From positions 124,001-188,000 of the forward strand of contig SHYA01000001.1 in NCBI GenBank assembly GCA_009693055.1: DNA of 64,000 nucleotides. The letters run 5' to 3'. The translations under genes were made by a program, and so were the position numbers. Source of the stretch: Dehalococcoidia bacterium. Its GTDB lineage: Bacteria; Chloroflexota; Dehalococcoidia; Lucifugimonadales; SHYT01. Shown one piece after another: positions 43,889 through 52,353 of the stretch (its first letter is position 1; every line of letters starts with the position of its first letter). Under the pieces are notes generated by a model. It was given only the letters and a program-made list of their open reading frames with translations. It made no database searches and had not been told where the DNA came from.

Positions 43889-45265
43889 GTGTCATACGTC
43901 GGCGCACTCCAGCGGGTGCTGAGCCTTGTGGACTTTGAGCGCATGCCGGAGCCCGCTTCTAGCCGCCGCTACAACCTGGCCCGCATGCGCCGTCTGGCCG
44001 CGCGGCTGGGCAACCCCCAGGACGCAACACCCGCCATCCACATCACCGGCACCAAGGGCAAGGGCAGCGTTGCCGCCATGCTCAGCGCCATCCTCACCGC
44101 GTGCGGCTTCAAGACCGGCCTGTACACCTCCCCGCACCTGCACACCTTCTGCGAGCGGATCCAGGTCAACGGCGCGCCCGTCAGCCAGAAGGCTTTTGCA
44201 GCCCTGGTGGACAACCTGTGGCCAACCGTACAGCAAATGGGGCAGGAAGACCCTGACGGCCCACCCACCACCTTCGAGCTGCTCACGGCCATGGCGTTCA
44301 TGCACTTCCGCGCCGCCCAATGCCAGTTCCAGGTGCTTGAGGTGGGCCTTGGCGGCCGCCTGGACGCCACCAACGTCATCACCAAGCCCGTTGTGTGCGT
44401 CATCACCTCCATCAGCGTGGACCACGCCCAGGTGCTCGGCTCCACCGTGGAGCAGATCGCGGCAGACAAGGCAGGGATCATCAAGCCCGGCTCCGTCGTG
44501 GTCTGCGCCCCGCAGCCGCCCGGCGCGCTCGCGGTGGTGCAAGACGCCTGCCGCCTGCAACGCGCCAAACTGGTCAACCTCGGCACGGCGTTCCAGTGGG
44601 AGATGGCGGACAGCACGCTGTCAGGCCAGATAGGCCTCGTAAACAGCCCCGCGCGTGAGTACCGCGTGCGTATCCCGCTGCTCGGCAAGCATCAGCTCGA
44701 GAACGCCGCGTGCGCCCTGGCCGCCGTGGAGGAGCTGCAGCAGCAGGGGTTCGCCGTCCCAACGGAGTCAGCGCTCACGGGCCTGTCGCGGACGCACTGG
44801 CCCGCCCGCCTTGAAGTCCTGGAGCGCAACCCCCTCATAGTGGCGGACGGCGCCCACAACCCCTATGCTATGAGGAAGATGGCTGAAGCGCTGGACCCCT
44901 ACCTCCCGCATCACCAGCGCGTGCTCATTCTGGGACTGACCACGGGGCACGACGCCGAAGGCATCGCGGACGAGGTTGCGCGGATGAGCCCGATGGCCGT
45001 GGTGGCCACCCGCTCCCGCCACCCCCGCTCCCTTGAGCCCGGCGCCGTTGCGGGCCTGCTGCGAGCGCGCGGCCTCGCCGTCACCGAAGCCCCCAACGTA
45101 GCGGACGCGCTGCGTCACGCCCGTGCGTCTGCAACCAAAGCCGACCTCATCGTGGGCACCGGCTCCCTATTCGTCGCCGCCGAGCTCCGCGAGGCCGTCA
45201 ATGGCATCCCGCCGGAGCTGTACCCGGAGTATTCCGCACCCCAGTCTGTCCAAAGGACGGTGTAA
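43889..45265 (+). CDS. folC: Folylpolyglutamate synthase / dihydrofolate synthase
   Basis: 458 residues, Mur-ligase fold. P-loop TGTKGKGSVAAML, the YTSPHLHTFCERI loop, FEVGLGGRLDATN-like QVLEVGLGGRLDATNV and DGAHNPYAM are the diagnostic motifs. Adds glutamate to folates. GTG 43889. fabF follows after 2 bp, so they are cotranscribed. Confidence 0.93.
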   Translation: MSYVGALQRVLSLVDFERMPEPASSRRYNLARMRRLAARLGNPQDATPAIHITGTKGKGSVAAMLSAILTACGFKTGLYTSPHLHTFCERIQVNGAPVSQKAFAALVDNLWPTVQQMGQEDPDGPPTTFELLTAMAFMHFRAAQCQFQVLEVGLGGRLDATNVITKPVVCVITSISVDHAQVLGSTVEQIAADKAGIIKPGSVVVCAPQPPGALAVVQDACRLQRAKLVNLGTAFQWEMADSTLSGQIGLVNSPAREYRVRIPLLGKHQLENAACALAAVEELQQQGFAVPTESALTGLSRTHWPARLEVLERNPLIVADGAHNPYAMRKMAEALDPYLPHHQRVLILGLTTGHDAEGIADEVARMSPMAVVATRSRHPRSLEPGAVAGLLRARGLAVTEAPNVADALRHARASATKADLIVGTGSLFVAAELREAVNGIPPELYPEYSAPQSVQRTV

Positions 45266-45267
45266 CA

Positions 45268-46521
45268 ATGGCAATGGACCAGAAGCGCCGCGTCGTCGTC
45301 ACCGGCCTCGGGGTCATGAGCCCGCTCGGCGAGACCGTGGACGAGTTCTGGAACGGGTTGGTCGCCGGCAAGTCCGGCGTCGGCCCGCTGACCTTGTGCG
45401 ACCCAACCGACCTGCCGTGCCGCATCTGCGGCGAGGTCAAGCACTTCGACCCGCTCAAGTACCTCAGCCCAAAGGACGCGCGCCGCATGGCCCGTTTCAG
45501 CCAACTCGCCGTGGCGGGAGCCATGCGCGCCGCTGAGCACGCGCACCTGGACGTCGGCGAAGACGACCAGGGCCGGTTGGGCGTGGTCTATGGCGTGGGC
45601 ATCGGCGGCTTCCCCGTGATCCAGGAGCAAGCGCGCCTCCAGATGCAGAAGGGCGTCATGCGCATCTCCCCATTCCTTATGCCCATGATGCTGCCCAACC
45701 TGGCGGCGGGCAACGTCAGCCGCGTCCTGGGCCTCAAAGGCTACACCTCCACCATCACCACGGCCTGCGCGGCCGGCACCCAGGCGGTCGGCGAGGCCGC
45801 TGAGGTCATCCGCCGCGGTGACGCGGACGTCATCGTCGCCGGCGGCGCGGAGGCCGGCATCTGCGAGCTGGGCATCGCCGGCTTCTGCATCATCCGCGCC
45901 CTCTCCACCCGCAACGAGGAGCCGGAGCGCGCGAGCCGCCCCTTTGACGCCTCCCGGGACGGCTTTGTCCCCGGCGAAGGCAGCGCCTCCCTCGTCCTGG
46001 AATCCCTTGAGCACGCCCTGGCGCGGGGCGCAAAGCCGCTCGCCGAGATCGCCTCCGTCGGCGTCTCCTCCGACGCCTACCACGAGGTCCAGCCGGACGA
46101 GACGGGAGGCGGCGCTCTGCGCGCCATGCAGCAGGCGCTCAAGAAGGCGGGCGTCACCCCTCAAGAGGTGGACTACATCAATGCCCACGGCACCTCCACC
46201 CCGCTCAATGACGCCATCGAGACCAAGGCGATCAAGCGGCTGTTCGGCGAGCACGCCTACAAGATCCCCATCAGTTCCACCAAGTCCATGATCGGCCACA
46301 CGCTCGGCGCATCAGGAGCGATTGAAGCGGTGGCGTGCGTCATGACCATCCAAAGCGGGACCATCCACCCCACCATCAACTACGAGAAGCCCGACCCCGC
46401 CTGCGACCTGGACTACGTGCCCAACATCGCCAGGCGCAAGGAGGTGCGGACGGTGCTCTCCAACAGCTTCGGCTTCGGCGGCCAGAACGCCTGCTTGGTG
46501 ATCAAGAAGTTTGAAGAGTAA
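45268..46521 (+). CDS. fabF: 3-oxoacyl-ACP synthase II (FabF)
   Basis: 417 residues. Catalytic C167 (TTACAAGTQ), the two His (NAHGTSTPLND and MIGHTLGASG) and the GFGGQNA loop near the end are present. Condenses malonyl-ACP with acyl-ACP. It completes the fatty-acid set with the plsX-fabG-fabL group 7 kb away. Confidence 0.95.
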   Translation: MAMDQKRRVVVTGLGVMSPLGETVDEFWNGLVAGKSGVGPLTLCDPTDLPCRICGEVKHFDPLKYLSPKDARRMARFSQLAVAGAMRAAEHAHLDVGEDDQGRLGVVYGVGIGGFPVIQEQARLQMQKGVMRISPFLMPMMLPNLAAGNVSRVLGLKGYTSTITTACAAGTQAVGEAAEVIRRGDADVIVAGGAEAGICELGIAGFCIIRALSTRNEEPERASRPFDASRDGFVPGEGSASLVLESLEHALARGAKPLAEIASVGVSSDAYHEVQPDETGGGALRAMQQALKKAGVTPQEVDYINAHGTSTPLNDAIETKAIKRLFGEHAYKIPISSTKSMIGHTLGASGAIEAVACVMTIQSGTIHPTINYEKPDPACDLDYVPNIARRKEVRTVLSNSFGFGGQNACLVIKKFEE

Positions 46522-46933
46522 GCGCAAGCAAACACCTAACCGTCCCGACAAGTCAGGACCAGCGCCTGAAGCGCTCGCCCGTTCCCTCCAGGGCAAAAGG
46601 CTGGTGTACATCACCACCTACAACGCCGAGGGCAAGCCCGGCACGGTGGAGGTCTGGTTCGCGCACGATAACGGCCGCGTGTTCATCTACACGGGCCGCT
46701 CGTCCGTCAAGGCGCAGAAGCTCCTCAAGGACCCCCGCGCGACCCTCGCCTTCGGCAGCCGCAGCGGCCCGCGCATGGACGGCAAAGCCCAATTCCGCGC
46801 GGACGAAGCGAGCATCCGTCGCGCCGTCACGCTCCTCAACGCCAAGTACGACAACTACTACGGCCCGGTGGACGCAGTCGTCAACACCTGCCTGCACGGC
46901 GACGGCGTGATGCTGGAGATCACCCCGCTCTAG
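46511..46933 (+). CDS. Pyridoxamine-5'-phosphate oxidase-like FMN/F420-binding protein
   Basis: 140 residues with the split-barrel pattern: VYITTYNAEGKPGTVEVWF, the RVFIYTGRSSVKAQKLLKDPRA stretch (about residues 56-77) and ARVAYG-like TLAFGSRSGP. Cofactor and substrate unknown. A TTG start would overlap the fabF end by 11 bp; a later start is possible since the first 25 residues are polar and not conserved in such folds. Confidence 0.7.
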   Translation: MKSKRKQTPNRPDKSGPAPEALARSLQGKRLVYITTYNAEGKPGTVEVWFAHDNGRVFIYTGRSSVKAQKLLKDPRATLAFGSRSGPRMDGKAQFRADEASIRRAVTLLNAKYDNYYGPVDAVVNTCLHGDGVMLEITPL

Positions 46934-46950
46934 GGGCACGGCTGACCATG

Positions 46951-47142
46951 CTAGGCGACGAGCTCGCCACCCCCTCCCCGTGTCGGGGAGAGCGCCACGG
47001 GCTCGTTCAGGAACCCCACTGTGAACTCGTACTCGCCCACCTCCCGGCCTTCGTGAGCGGTAGCCAACGCCGGCCACAAAACCCCAGTGGCGACCACCAA
47101 GACGGCGACCAGGCCAACAACAGGCTTCCTAAGAGCGTGCAC
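46951..47142 (-). pseudogene. Truncated exported protein
   Basis: 63 residues. GTG 47142 with AAGGAGGAG upstream, a clear signal peptide (VVGLVAVLVVATGVLWPALATA), then HEGREVGEYEFTVGFLNEP, which looks like the start of a beta-sandwich domain of a periplasmic copper-type protein. The reading then runs into a repeat C piece (46968-46996) and stops. The domain is therefore cut off after about 20 residues. Confidence 0.5.
46968..46996. repeat. Hairpin repeat C
   Basis: CCACCCCCTCCCCGTGTCGG then GGAGAGCGCC; CCCTCCCCG and CGGGGAG pair. Related elements at about 12969-13011 and 62828-62862. Confidence 0.4.
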
Positions 47143-47197
47143 CGATCTCCTCCTTATCTCGTTGCTTCACAGAACGGAGAAAGAACGCCTTTGGAGG

Positions 47198-47623
47198 CTA
47201 AAGCGTGCTGCGCGAAGGAGGGGAGCGCAGAAAGGGGGAATACCCCGCAAGAAAAGTACTCTCGCTAAGCGGCGTCGTCACGAAGACAAGCGGCGGCGCC
47301 AGGAGAATGTCCCCGTCAATGACCGATGGGCCAGCCAGAGTCGTCACCGCCTCCGGGGAGGAACCGTCCCAATCGGAGACGGCCAGGTACGTCTGCGTAC
47401 CGTGTTGTCCGTCGCCCAGGGTGGCGCGCGTGTGGTCTGATGCGTACGAGTGCACATGGTGCTGCGGGTCAAACGCGGCGCTCAGCGCAATGTGCTGATG
47501 GCCCGGCACTCGTTCCATCCAATGGTGGTCCGGCAGCGGCACTAGGATAACCAGTCCGAGCGCCCCCAACGCTATCAGGGAGACGAGTCCGCTGGCAAAC
47601 CGTCGGGGGCCGAGCACTTCCAC
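47198..47623 (-). CDS. Hypothetical membrane-anchored His-rich protein
   Basis: 141 residues. One N-terminal helix (GLVSLIALGALGLVILVP), then an extracytoplasmic part with many His (DHHWMERVPGHQHI, PQHHVHSYASDH) and a second hydrophobic segment near residue 105 (ILLAPPLVFVTT). Family not recognised. The His clusters could bind metal. It is followed on the same strand by the truncated exported protein, so the pair may once have been a copper-handling unit. GTG start. Confidence 0.45.
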   Translation of the reverse strand: MEVLGPRRFASGLVSLIALGALGLVILVPLPDHHWMERVPGHQHIALSAAFDPQHHVHSYASDHTRATLGDGQHGTQTYLAVSDWDGSSPEAVTTLAGPSVIDGDILLAPPLVFVTTPLSESTFLAGYSPFLRSPPSRSTL

Positions 47624-47714
47624 TCACCGCCTTTTCCGTAGCGCCGAAACCTCCTTGCATTGTTCATCTCGCGGAACAAGGGTGTCAAGAACAACAAATC
47701 CCCGGCTTCTCGCC

Positions 47715-47744
47715 TTGACACCGTGTTCCCACCGTCCCTACAAT
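47715..47744 (+). promoter_or_regulatory. Sigma70-type promoter of pyrG
   Basis: TTGACA, 18-bp spacer, TACAAT, with TTGACACC as at rpmH and the mutase. The leader of about 110 nt is unusually long for this window. Confidence 0.6.
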
Positions 47745-47859
47745 CAACAGTGTCTGAGAGATTTGGGGCACGACGAGCGACCCCAGCAACAACCTCCTTG
47801 CCCCGAAGCCCACGGAGCATCCTGAGACCTTCCACCCTTGTTGCGCGCTCTGAGGGTGC

Positions 47860-49533
47860 ATGACCAAATACATCTTCGTGACCGGCGGAGTTGTGAGCTC
47901 GCTCGGCAAGGGCATCACGCTCGCATCCCTCGGACGCATCCTCAAGGCCCGCGGCATCAAGGTCGCCCTCCAGAAACTTGACCCCTACCTCAACGTTGAC
48001 CCGGGCACCATGTCTCCCTACCAGCATGGCGAGGTCTTTGTCACTGCGGACGGGTGCGAGACGGACCTCGACCTCGGCCACTACGAGCGGTTTACCGATA
48101 CCGAGATGACGCGCTCCTCCAACGTCACCGCGGGCCAGGTCTACAGCAGCATCATCAACCGGGAGCGCCGCGGCGATTTTCTCGGCGGCACCATTCAGAC
48201 CGTCCCACACGTCACCAACGCCATCAAGGAGCGGATCGTGGGGCTGGCCAGCGAGAGCGGCGCGGACGCCGTGATTGTGGAGGTTGGCGGCACCGTCGGC
48301 GACATTGAGGGGCAACCGTTCCTGGAGGCCATCCGGGCGATGCGCAACGAGGTCGGCCGCGAGAACGTGTACTACATCCACCTCACCCTGCTCCCCTTCA
48401 TCGCATCCACGGGCGAGCTGAAGACCAAGCCCACCCAGCACAGTGTCCGAGAGCTCCGCGCCGCCGGCATCCAGCCCGACTGCATCATCCTCCGGAGCGA
48501 CTATCCGGTCCCGCCAAGCACCAAGACCAAGGTGTCCGCCTTCTGCGACGTGCCGGTTGAGGCCGTCATCCCCCTCATGACTGTGGACACCGTCTACGAA
48601 ATCCCGCTCATCCTGGAAGAGGCCGGACTCGGCAGGCTCCTGACCAAGGCGCTCGTCCTGCCCCAAGCAGAGCCGCGCCTGGAAGAGTGGGGCAGCCTGG
48701 TGCAGCGCATCAAGACCCCCAGAGACCCCTTGTCCATCGCGGTCGTCGGCAAGTACGCCGACCTGCCGGACTCCTACCTCTCCGTCCGGGAAGCCCTTTA
48801 CCACGCCGGCCTTTCCCACAGCCGCGAGGTGCAGGTCTCCTGGGTCTCCGCCGAGAACGTTGAGCGGGAAGGCCCGGATAAGTTCCTCCGCTCCGCGTCC
48901 GGCATCGTGGTGCCAGGCGGGTTTGGGCCGCGCGGCGTGGAGGGCATGATCCAGGCCGCCCGGTACGCCCGCGAGCACAAGGTGCCCTACCTGGGCCTCT
49001 GCCTGGGCCTTCAGCTTATGGTCGTTGAGCTGGCCCGCAACTGCGCGGGCCTGGAAGAGGCCAACTCCACCGAGTTTGACCCTCAGACGCCTCATCCGGT
49101 CGTGGCCATCATGCCGGCCCAGCGGGAAATCCACGACCTGGGCGGCACCATGCGGCTTGGGAACTACCCCTGCGCCACCGTGGAGGGCACCAAAGCGCGG
49201 GAGGCCTATGGCGCGCCCCTTGTGCAGGAGCGCCACCGCCACCGCTACGAGATTAACAACGACTACCGCGCGCGGCTCGCCAAGGTCGGCCTCGTGTGCA
49301 GCGGCCGCTCCCCCGACGACCTCCTGGTGGAGATCGGTGAGCTGGCAGACCACCCCTTCATGCTCGGCTCTCAGTTCCACCCGGAGTTCCGCTCGCGGCC
49401 GGACCGCCCGCACCCCCTGTTCAACAGCTTCATCGCGGCGGCCGCCAAGATCATCCGCGAAGGCGGCCAGTTGCCCTTGCAGGCCCCCCACCCTGGATCA
49501 CCCGCCCATACCCGGGTCGCCCAACTCTCCTAG
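47860..49533 (+). CDS. pyrG: CTP synthase
   Basis: 557 residues. Synthase domain with VTGGVVSSLGKGIT and DPYLNVDPGTMSPYQHGEVFV; glutaminase domain with GGFGPRGVEG, the nucleophile in LGLCLGLQL and HPEFRSRP. Converts UTP to CTP with glutamine nitrogen. ATG 47860 after GAGGG. Confidence 0.97.
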   Translation: MTKYIFVTGGVVSSLGKGITLASLGRILKARGIKVALQKLDPYLNVDPGTMSPYQHGEVFVTADGCETDLDLGHYERFTDTEMTRSSNVTAGQVYSSIINRERRGDFLGGTIQTVPHVTNAIKERIVGLASESGADAVIVEVGGTVGDIEGQPFLEAIRAMRNEVGRENVYYIHLTLLPFIASTGELKTKPTQHSVRELRAAGIQPDCIILRSDYPVPPSTKTKVSAFCDVPVEAVIPLMTVDTVYEIPLILEEAGLGRLLTKALVLPQAEPRLEEWGSLVQRIKTPRDPLSIAVVGKYADLPDSYLSVREALYHAGLSHSREVQVSWVSAENVEREGPDKFLRSASGIVVPGGFGPRGVEGMIQAARYAREHKVPYLGLCLGLQLMVVELARNCAGLEEANSTEFDPQTPHPVVAIMPAQREIHDLGGTMRLGNYPCATVEGTKAREAYGAPLVQERHRHRYEINNDYRARLAKVGLVCSGRSPDDLLVEIGELADHPFMLGSQFHPEFRSRPDRPHPLFNSFIAAAAKIIREGGQLPLQAPHPGSPAHTRVAQLS

Positions 49534-49570
49534 ACAAAAGAAGACAAGTGTGCTACTGTAGGAGGACAGT

Positions 49571-50230
49571 GTGAAGCTGTTCCTGGACACCGCCAACATC
49601 CAGGAGGTCCGCGAAGCCGCCGCCCTTGGCGCCATTTGCGGGATCACCACCAACCCCTCCCTCGCCGCCAAAGAGAACATCGGCGATTTGGAAAGTTACA
49701 AAAGCTCCATTCTCATCCTCACACAATTGATTGATGGCCCGATTTCCGTTGAGGTTACCGCAGCCGAAGCAAGCCGAATGGTGCAGCAGGGCGAAGAGAT
49801 TGCCACCTGGCATCCCAACGTGGTCGTCAAAATTCCAAGCACCATGGACGGCTTCAAGGCGATGGCTGTGCTGTGCCGACAGGGCATCCCAGTGAATCAG
49901 ACCCTGTGCTTCTCGATCAACCAGGCCCTGCTCGGCGCTGAGGTTGGGGTACGGTACGTGAGCCCCTTCGTGGGCCGCATGGACGACGAGGGCCAGGACG
50001 GCATGCAGGTGGTCCGGGAGATGGTGCAGGTGTTCCGACTGCACGGCATCAAAACCAATGTGCTGGCAGCCAGCCTCCGGCACCCCATGCACGTTGTGGA
50101 GGCGGCAAAGGCGGGCGCTGACGTTGCGACGATACCATTCAAGGTCCTTCTGCAGATGACGCACCACCCACTGACAGACGTCGGCATGGCCCGCTTTACG
50201 AAAGACTGGCAGCAAGCGGCCAAGCCCTGA
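49571..50230 (+). CDS. Transaldolase / fructose-6-phosphate aldolase family
   Basis: 219 residues, short TalB/FSA type. LFLDTANIQEVREAA, GITTNPSLAAK, the Schiff-base Lys in VVKIPST and the TNVLAASLR block are conserved. Short transaldolases act in the non-oxidative pentose phosphate pathway or as F6P aldolase. GTG 49571 directly after AGGAGG. Lower GC in parts than neighbours. Confidence 0.9.
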   Translation: MKLFLDTANIQEVREAAALGAICGITTNPSLAAKENIGDLESYKSSILILTQLIDGPISVEVTAAEASRMVQQGEEIATWHPNVVVKIPSTMDGFKAMAVLCRQGIPVNQTLCFSINQALLGAEVGVRYVSPFVGRMDDEGQDGMQVVREMVQVFRLHGIKTNVLAASLRHPMHVVEAAKAGADVATIPFKVLLQMTHHPLTDVGMARFTKDWQQAAKP

Positions 50231-50364
50231 GTTTGACCCCGGCGCCGCGGACGCGTCCAACTGGAGCGCGCAAGCACCCATAAAAAGGACCACGGAACGA
50301 GCACCACGGCCTGAGCGCATGACACGTGCGTCCAGGCAACAAGCAAGTGAGGACGGTAGGGAAA

Positions 50365-51633
50365 ATGGTAATGAACCTGGCGGACCTTGAAGCCAAGACC
50401 AAAGAGGAGTTGTTAGAGCTCGCCCAGCAACTCGGGCTCCAGAACGGGAGCGTGCCGCGAGAAGAGTTGGTGCACAAGATCATGGAGTTCCAGGCTCAAC
50501 AGCAGGGCCTGGTCCTGATGAACGGCTTCCTGGAGCTCGCGCAGGAGGGTTACGGTTTTCTGCGCCAGAACATAGGGCGCCAGGGACCCAACGACGTCTA
50601 CGTCTCCCAGTCCCAGATCCGCCGCTTCGGCCTGCGCACCGGCGACCAGGTGACCGGGCAAGTGCGCCCCCCCAAGGACGGCGAGCGGTACTTCGGCCTC
50701 ATCCGCGTGGAAGCGGTCAACGGCGTTGACGCCGAGCAGGCGCGCTCCAGGCCAAACTTTGACAACCTGACGCCTATCTTTCCCAACCGGCACCTGAACC
50801 TGGAGACGACCCCACAGAACCTGGCCCAGCGCATGATTGACCTGGTAGCCCCGATTGGACGCGGGCAGCGGGCCCTCATCGTCTCACCACCCAAGGCCGG
50901 CAAGACCTCCCTCCTCAAGAACATCGCCGCGGGCGTCACCGCCAACCATCCGGACGTCTGCCTCATGGTCGTGCTCGCGGGCGAGCGGCCGGAAGAGGTC
51001 ACCGACATGAAACGCTCCGTCCAGGGCGAGGTGCTCAGCTCCACCTTTGACGAACCAGTGGAGGAGCACTGCCGCATCGCCGAGCTCTCCCTGGAGCGCG
51101 CCAAGCGCCTGGTGGAGAGCGGCAAGCACGTCGTGTTGCTGCTGGACAGCCTCACCCGCCTGGTGCGCGCCTACAACCTCGCTATCCCCTCCACCGGGCG
51201 TACCCTCTCCGGCGGCATTGACCCCGCAGCCCTGTACCCGCCCAAGCGGTTCTTCGGCGCCGCCCGCAACATGGAAGAGGGCGGCAGCCTCACCATCGTC
51301 GCCGCCTGTCTCATTGAAACCGGCAGCCGGATGGATGAGGTGATCTACGAGGAGTTTAAGGGCACGGGCAACTGTGAGGTGCACTTGGATCGCAAGCTGG
51401 CCGAGAAGCGCATCTTCCCCGCGATTGACATCCAGCGCAGCGGCACCCGCCGCGAGGAACTCCTGCTGAAGGAGGACGCCCAGCGGCAGATCGTGCTGCT
51501 CCGCCGCATGGCCGTCATGATCACCTCCGGCGGCATGGACCCCACGGACGCCACCGAGCGCGTGCTGGACCGCCTCTCCCGCACCCGCAACAACGCCGAG
51601 TTCCTGGCCACCCTCGCGAAGGCAGACGTCTAA
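50365..51633 (+). CDS. rho: Transcription termination factor Rho
   Basis: 422 residues. N-terminal helix bundle ([20 protein letters not shown]), cold-shock RNA-binding domain ([27 protein letters not shown]), Walker [10 protein letters not shown], and the Q/R-loop [10 protein letters not shown] with FFGAARN. Hexameric RNA helicase. ATG 50365 or 50371; the second has better spacing from AGGGA. The stop begins a short version of repeat A. Confidence 0.96.
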   Translation: MVMNLADLEAKTKEELLELAQQLGLQNGSVPREELVHKIMEFQAQQQGLVLMNGFLELAQEGYGFLRQNIGRQGPNDVYVSQSQIRRFGLRTGDQVTGQVRPPKDGERYFGLIRVEAVNGVDAEQARSRPNFDNLTPIFPNRHLNLETTPQNLAQRMIDLVAPIGRGQRALIVSPPKAGKTSLLKNIAAGVTANHPDVCLMVVLAGERPEEVTDMKRSVQGEVLSSTFDEPVEEHCRIAELSLERAKRLVESGKHVVLLLDSLTRLVRAYNLAIPSTGRTLSGGIDPAALYPPKRFFGAARNMEEGGSLTIVAACLIETGSRMDEVIYEEFKGTGNCEVHLDRKLAEKRIFPAIDIQRSGTRREELLLKEDAQRQIVLLRRMAVMITSGGMDPTDATERVLDRLSRTRNNAEFLATLAKADV

Positions 51634-51660
51634 GCAGGGCTCGCCCTGCACCCTTCACCG
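51631..51660 (+). repeat. Repeat A, short copy at the rho stop
   Basis: TAAGCAGGGCTCGCCCTGCA then CCCTTCACCG. Matches the first ~30 bp of the longer copies at 9855 (minus) and 18569, again starting at a stop codon. Confidence 0.6.
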
Positions 51661-51735
51661 CGAAGGAAGATGGTCAGGGAAGAAGGAAGGCGGCTCGCGA
51701 GGCAGGTAGTTGGCGCAGACTTACGCTACTCAATT

Positions 51736-51766
51736 GAAAGGGGCGGCCACACGGGCCGCCCCTTTC
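51736..51766. terminator. Bidirectional hairpin after rho
   Basis: GAAAGGGGCGGCC / GGCCGCCCCTTTC, a 13-bp perfect stem with an ACACG loop, between rho and the convergent small gene. Confidence 0.65.
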
Positions 51767-51782
51767 GGTTTACTGCCATCAC

Positions 51783-52073
51783 CTAAAACCGCGCCCAAGG
51801 ATCAGTCCAATGAGAGTAGCAATATTTCCTTACACTAGCCTCGCTAGCCCTGCGCTGTTCCCCAACAGTCTGACCAGCAGCCACGGAAGTATCTGGGATT
51901 ACATAGCCCGGTGGTTTGAGTCCATATGCGTCGTCAACCTCTTCCATCCACGTTATCGCGTCTTGACACTTATCCGAATCCCGAGCGTCAAGGTTCACAT
52001 CAAGATAGATCAACACTATCGCTATTAAGGCGAACACCAATGGGACACTTATAGCCTTCGCTGTCTTTCCCAT
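51783..52073 (-). CDS. Hypothetical protein with one membrane helix
   Basis: 96 residues from ATG 52073, which follows GGAGG. An N-terminal helix (AISVPLVFALIAIVLIYLDV) and a soluble part with Cys at DKCQDAI and RKYCYSH. Family not recognised. Base composition is noticeably less GC-rich than the surroundings, and it sits beside a MITE-like repeat, so it may be a recent arrival. A longer frame to 52136 lacks a ribosome site. Confidence 0.45.
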   Translation of the reverse strand: MGKTAKAISVPLVFALIAIVLIYLDVNLDARDSDKCQDAITWMEEVDDAYGLKPPGYVIPDTSVAAGQTVGEQRRASEASVRKYCYSHWTDPWARF

Positions 52074-52218
52074 CCGATACCGTTTCCGCCTCGGAGCCGG
52101 TGTGAGTGGCAGGCTCACACCGTTACGACGATTCAATAACGCGCCCGCTTGAATGTGAGTTTAGTACCTTGGCAGTCAAAGTCAACGCACGCGCCGCGAA
52201 GGACGAAATCTCTCGGTC

Positions 52219-52315
52219 GTCATTCTGAGCGAAGCGAAGAATCTCCGCGGATCCGTGGGCGGGTGACAATATGTGGAGAGATTCCGAGTCCCGACACGTC
52301 GGGACTCGGAATGAC
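52219..52315. repeat. 97-bp MITE-like element with 7-bp inverted ends
   Basis: Bounded by GTCATTC and GAATGAC. The left part is repeat B (CTGAGCGAAGCGAAGAATCT); the right part is a 14-bp perfect hairpin, ATTCCGAGTCCCGA-CACG-TCGGGACTCGGAAT by position 52281-52312. No coding capacity. Confidence 0.6.
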
Positions 52316-52353
52316 CGGGGGGGGGCGGACGGCTCAGTGGTGATCCCGCCTCG

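Noticed and set aside
47575-49491. A 638-codon open frame antisense to pyrG, and similar long antisense frames over the mutase, nuoL, nuoN and nadE
   Set aside because: They lie opposite genes with clear family motifs, have Arg/Ala/His-rich or low-complexity translations and no recognisable domains. Long antisense frames are expected from third-position GC bias.
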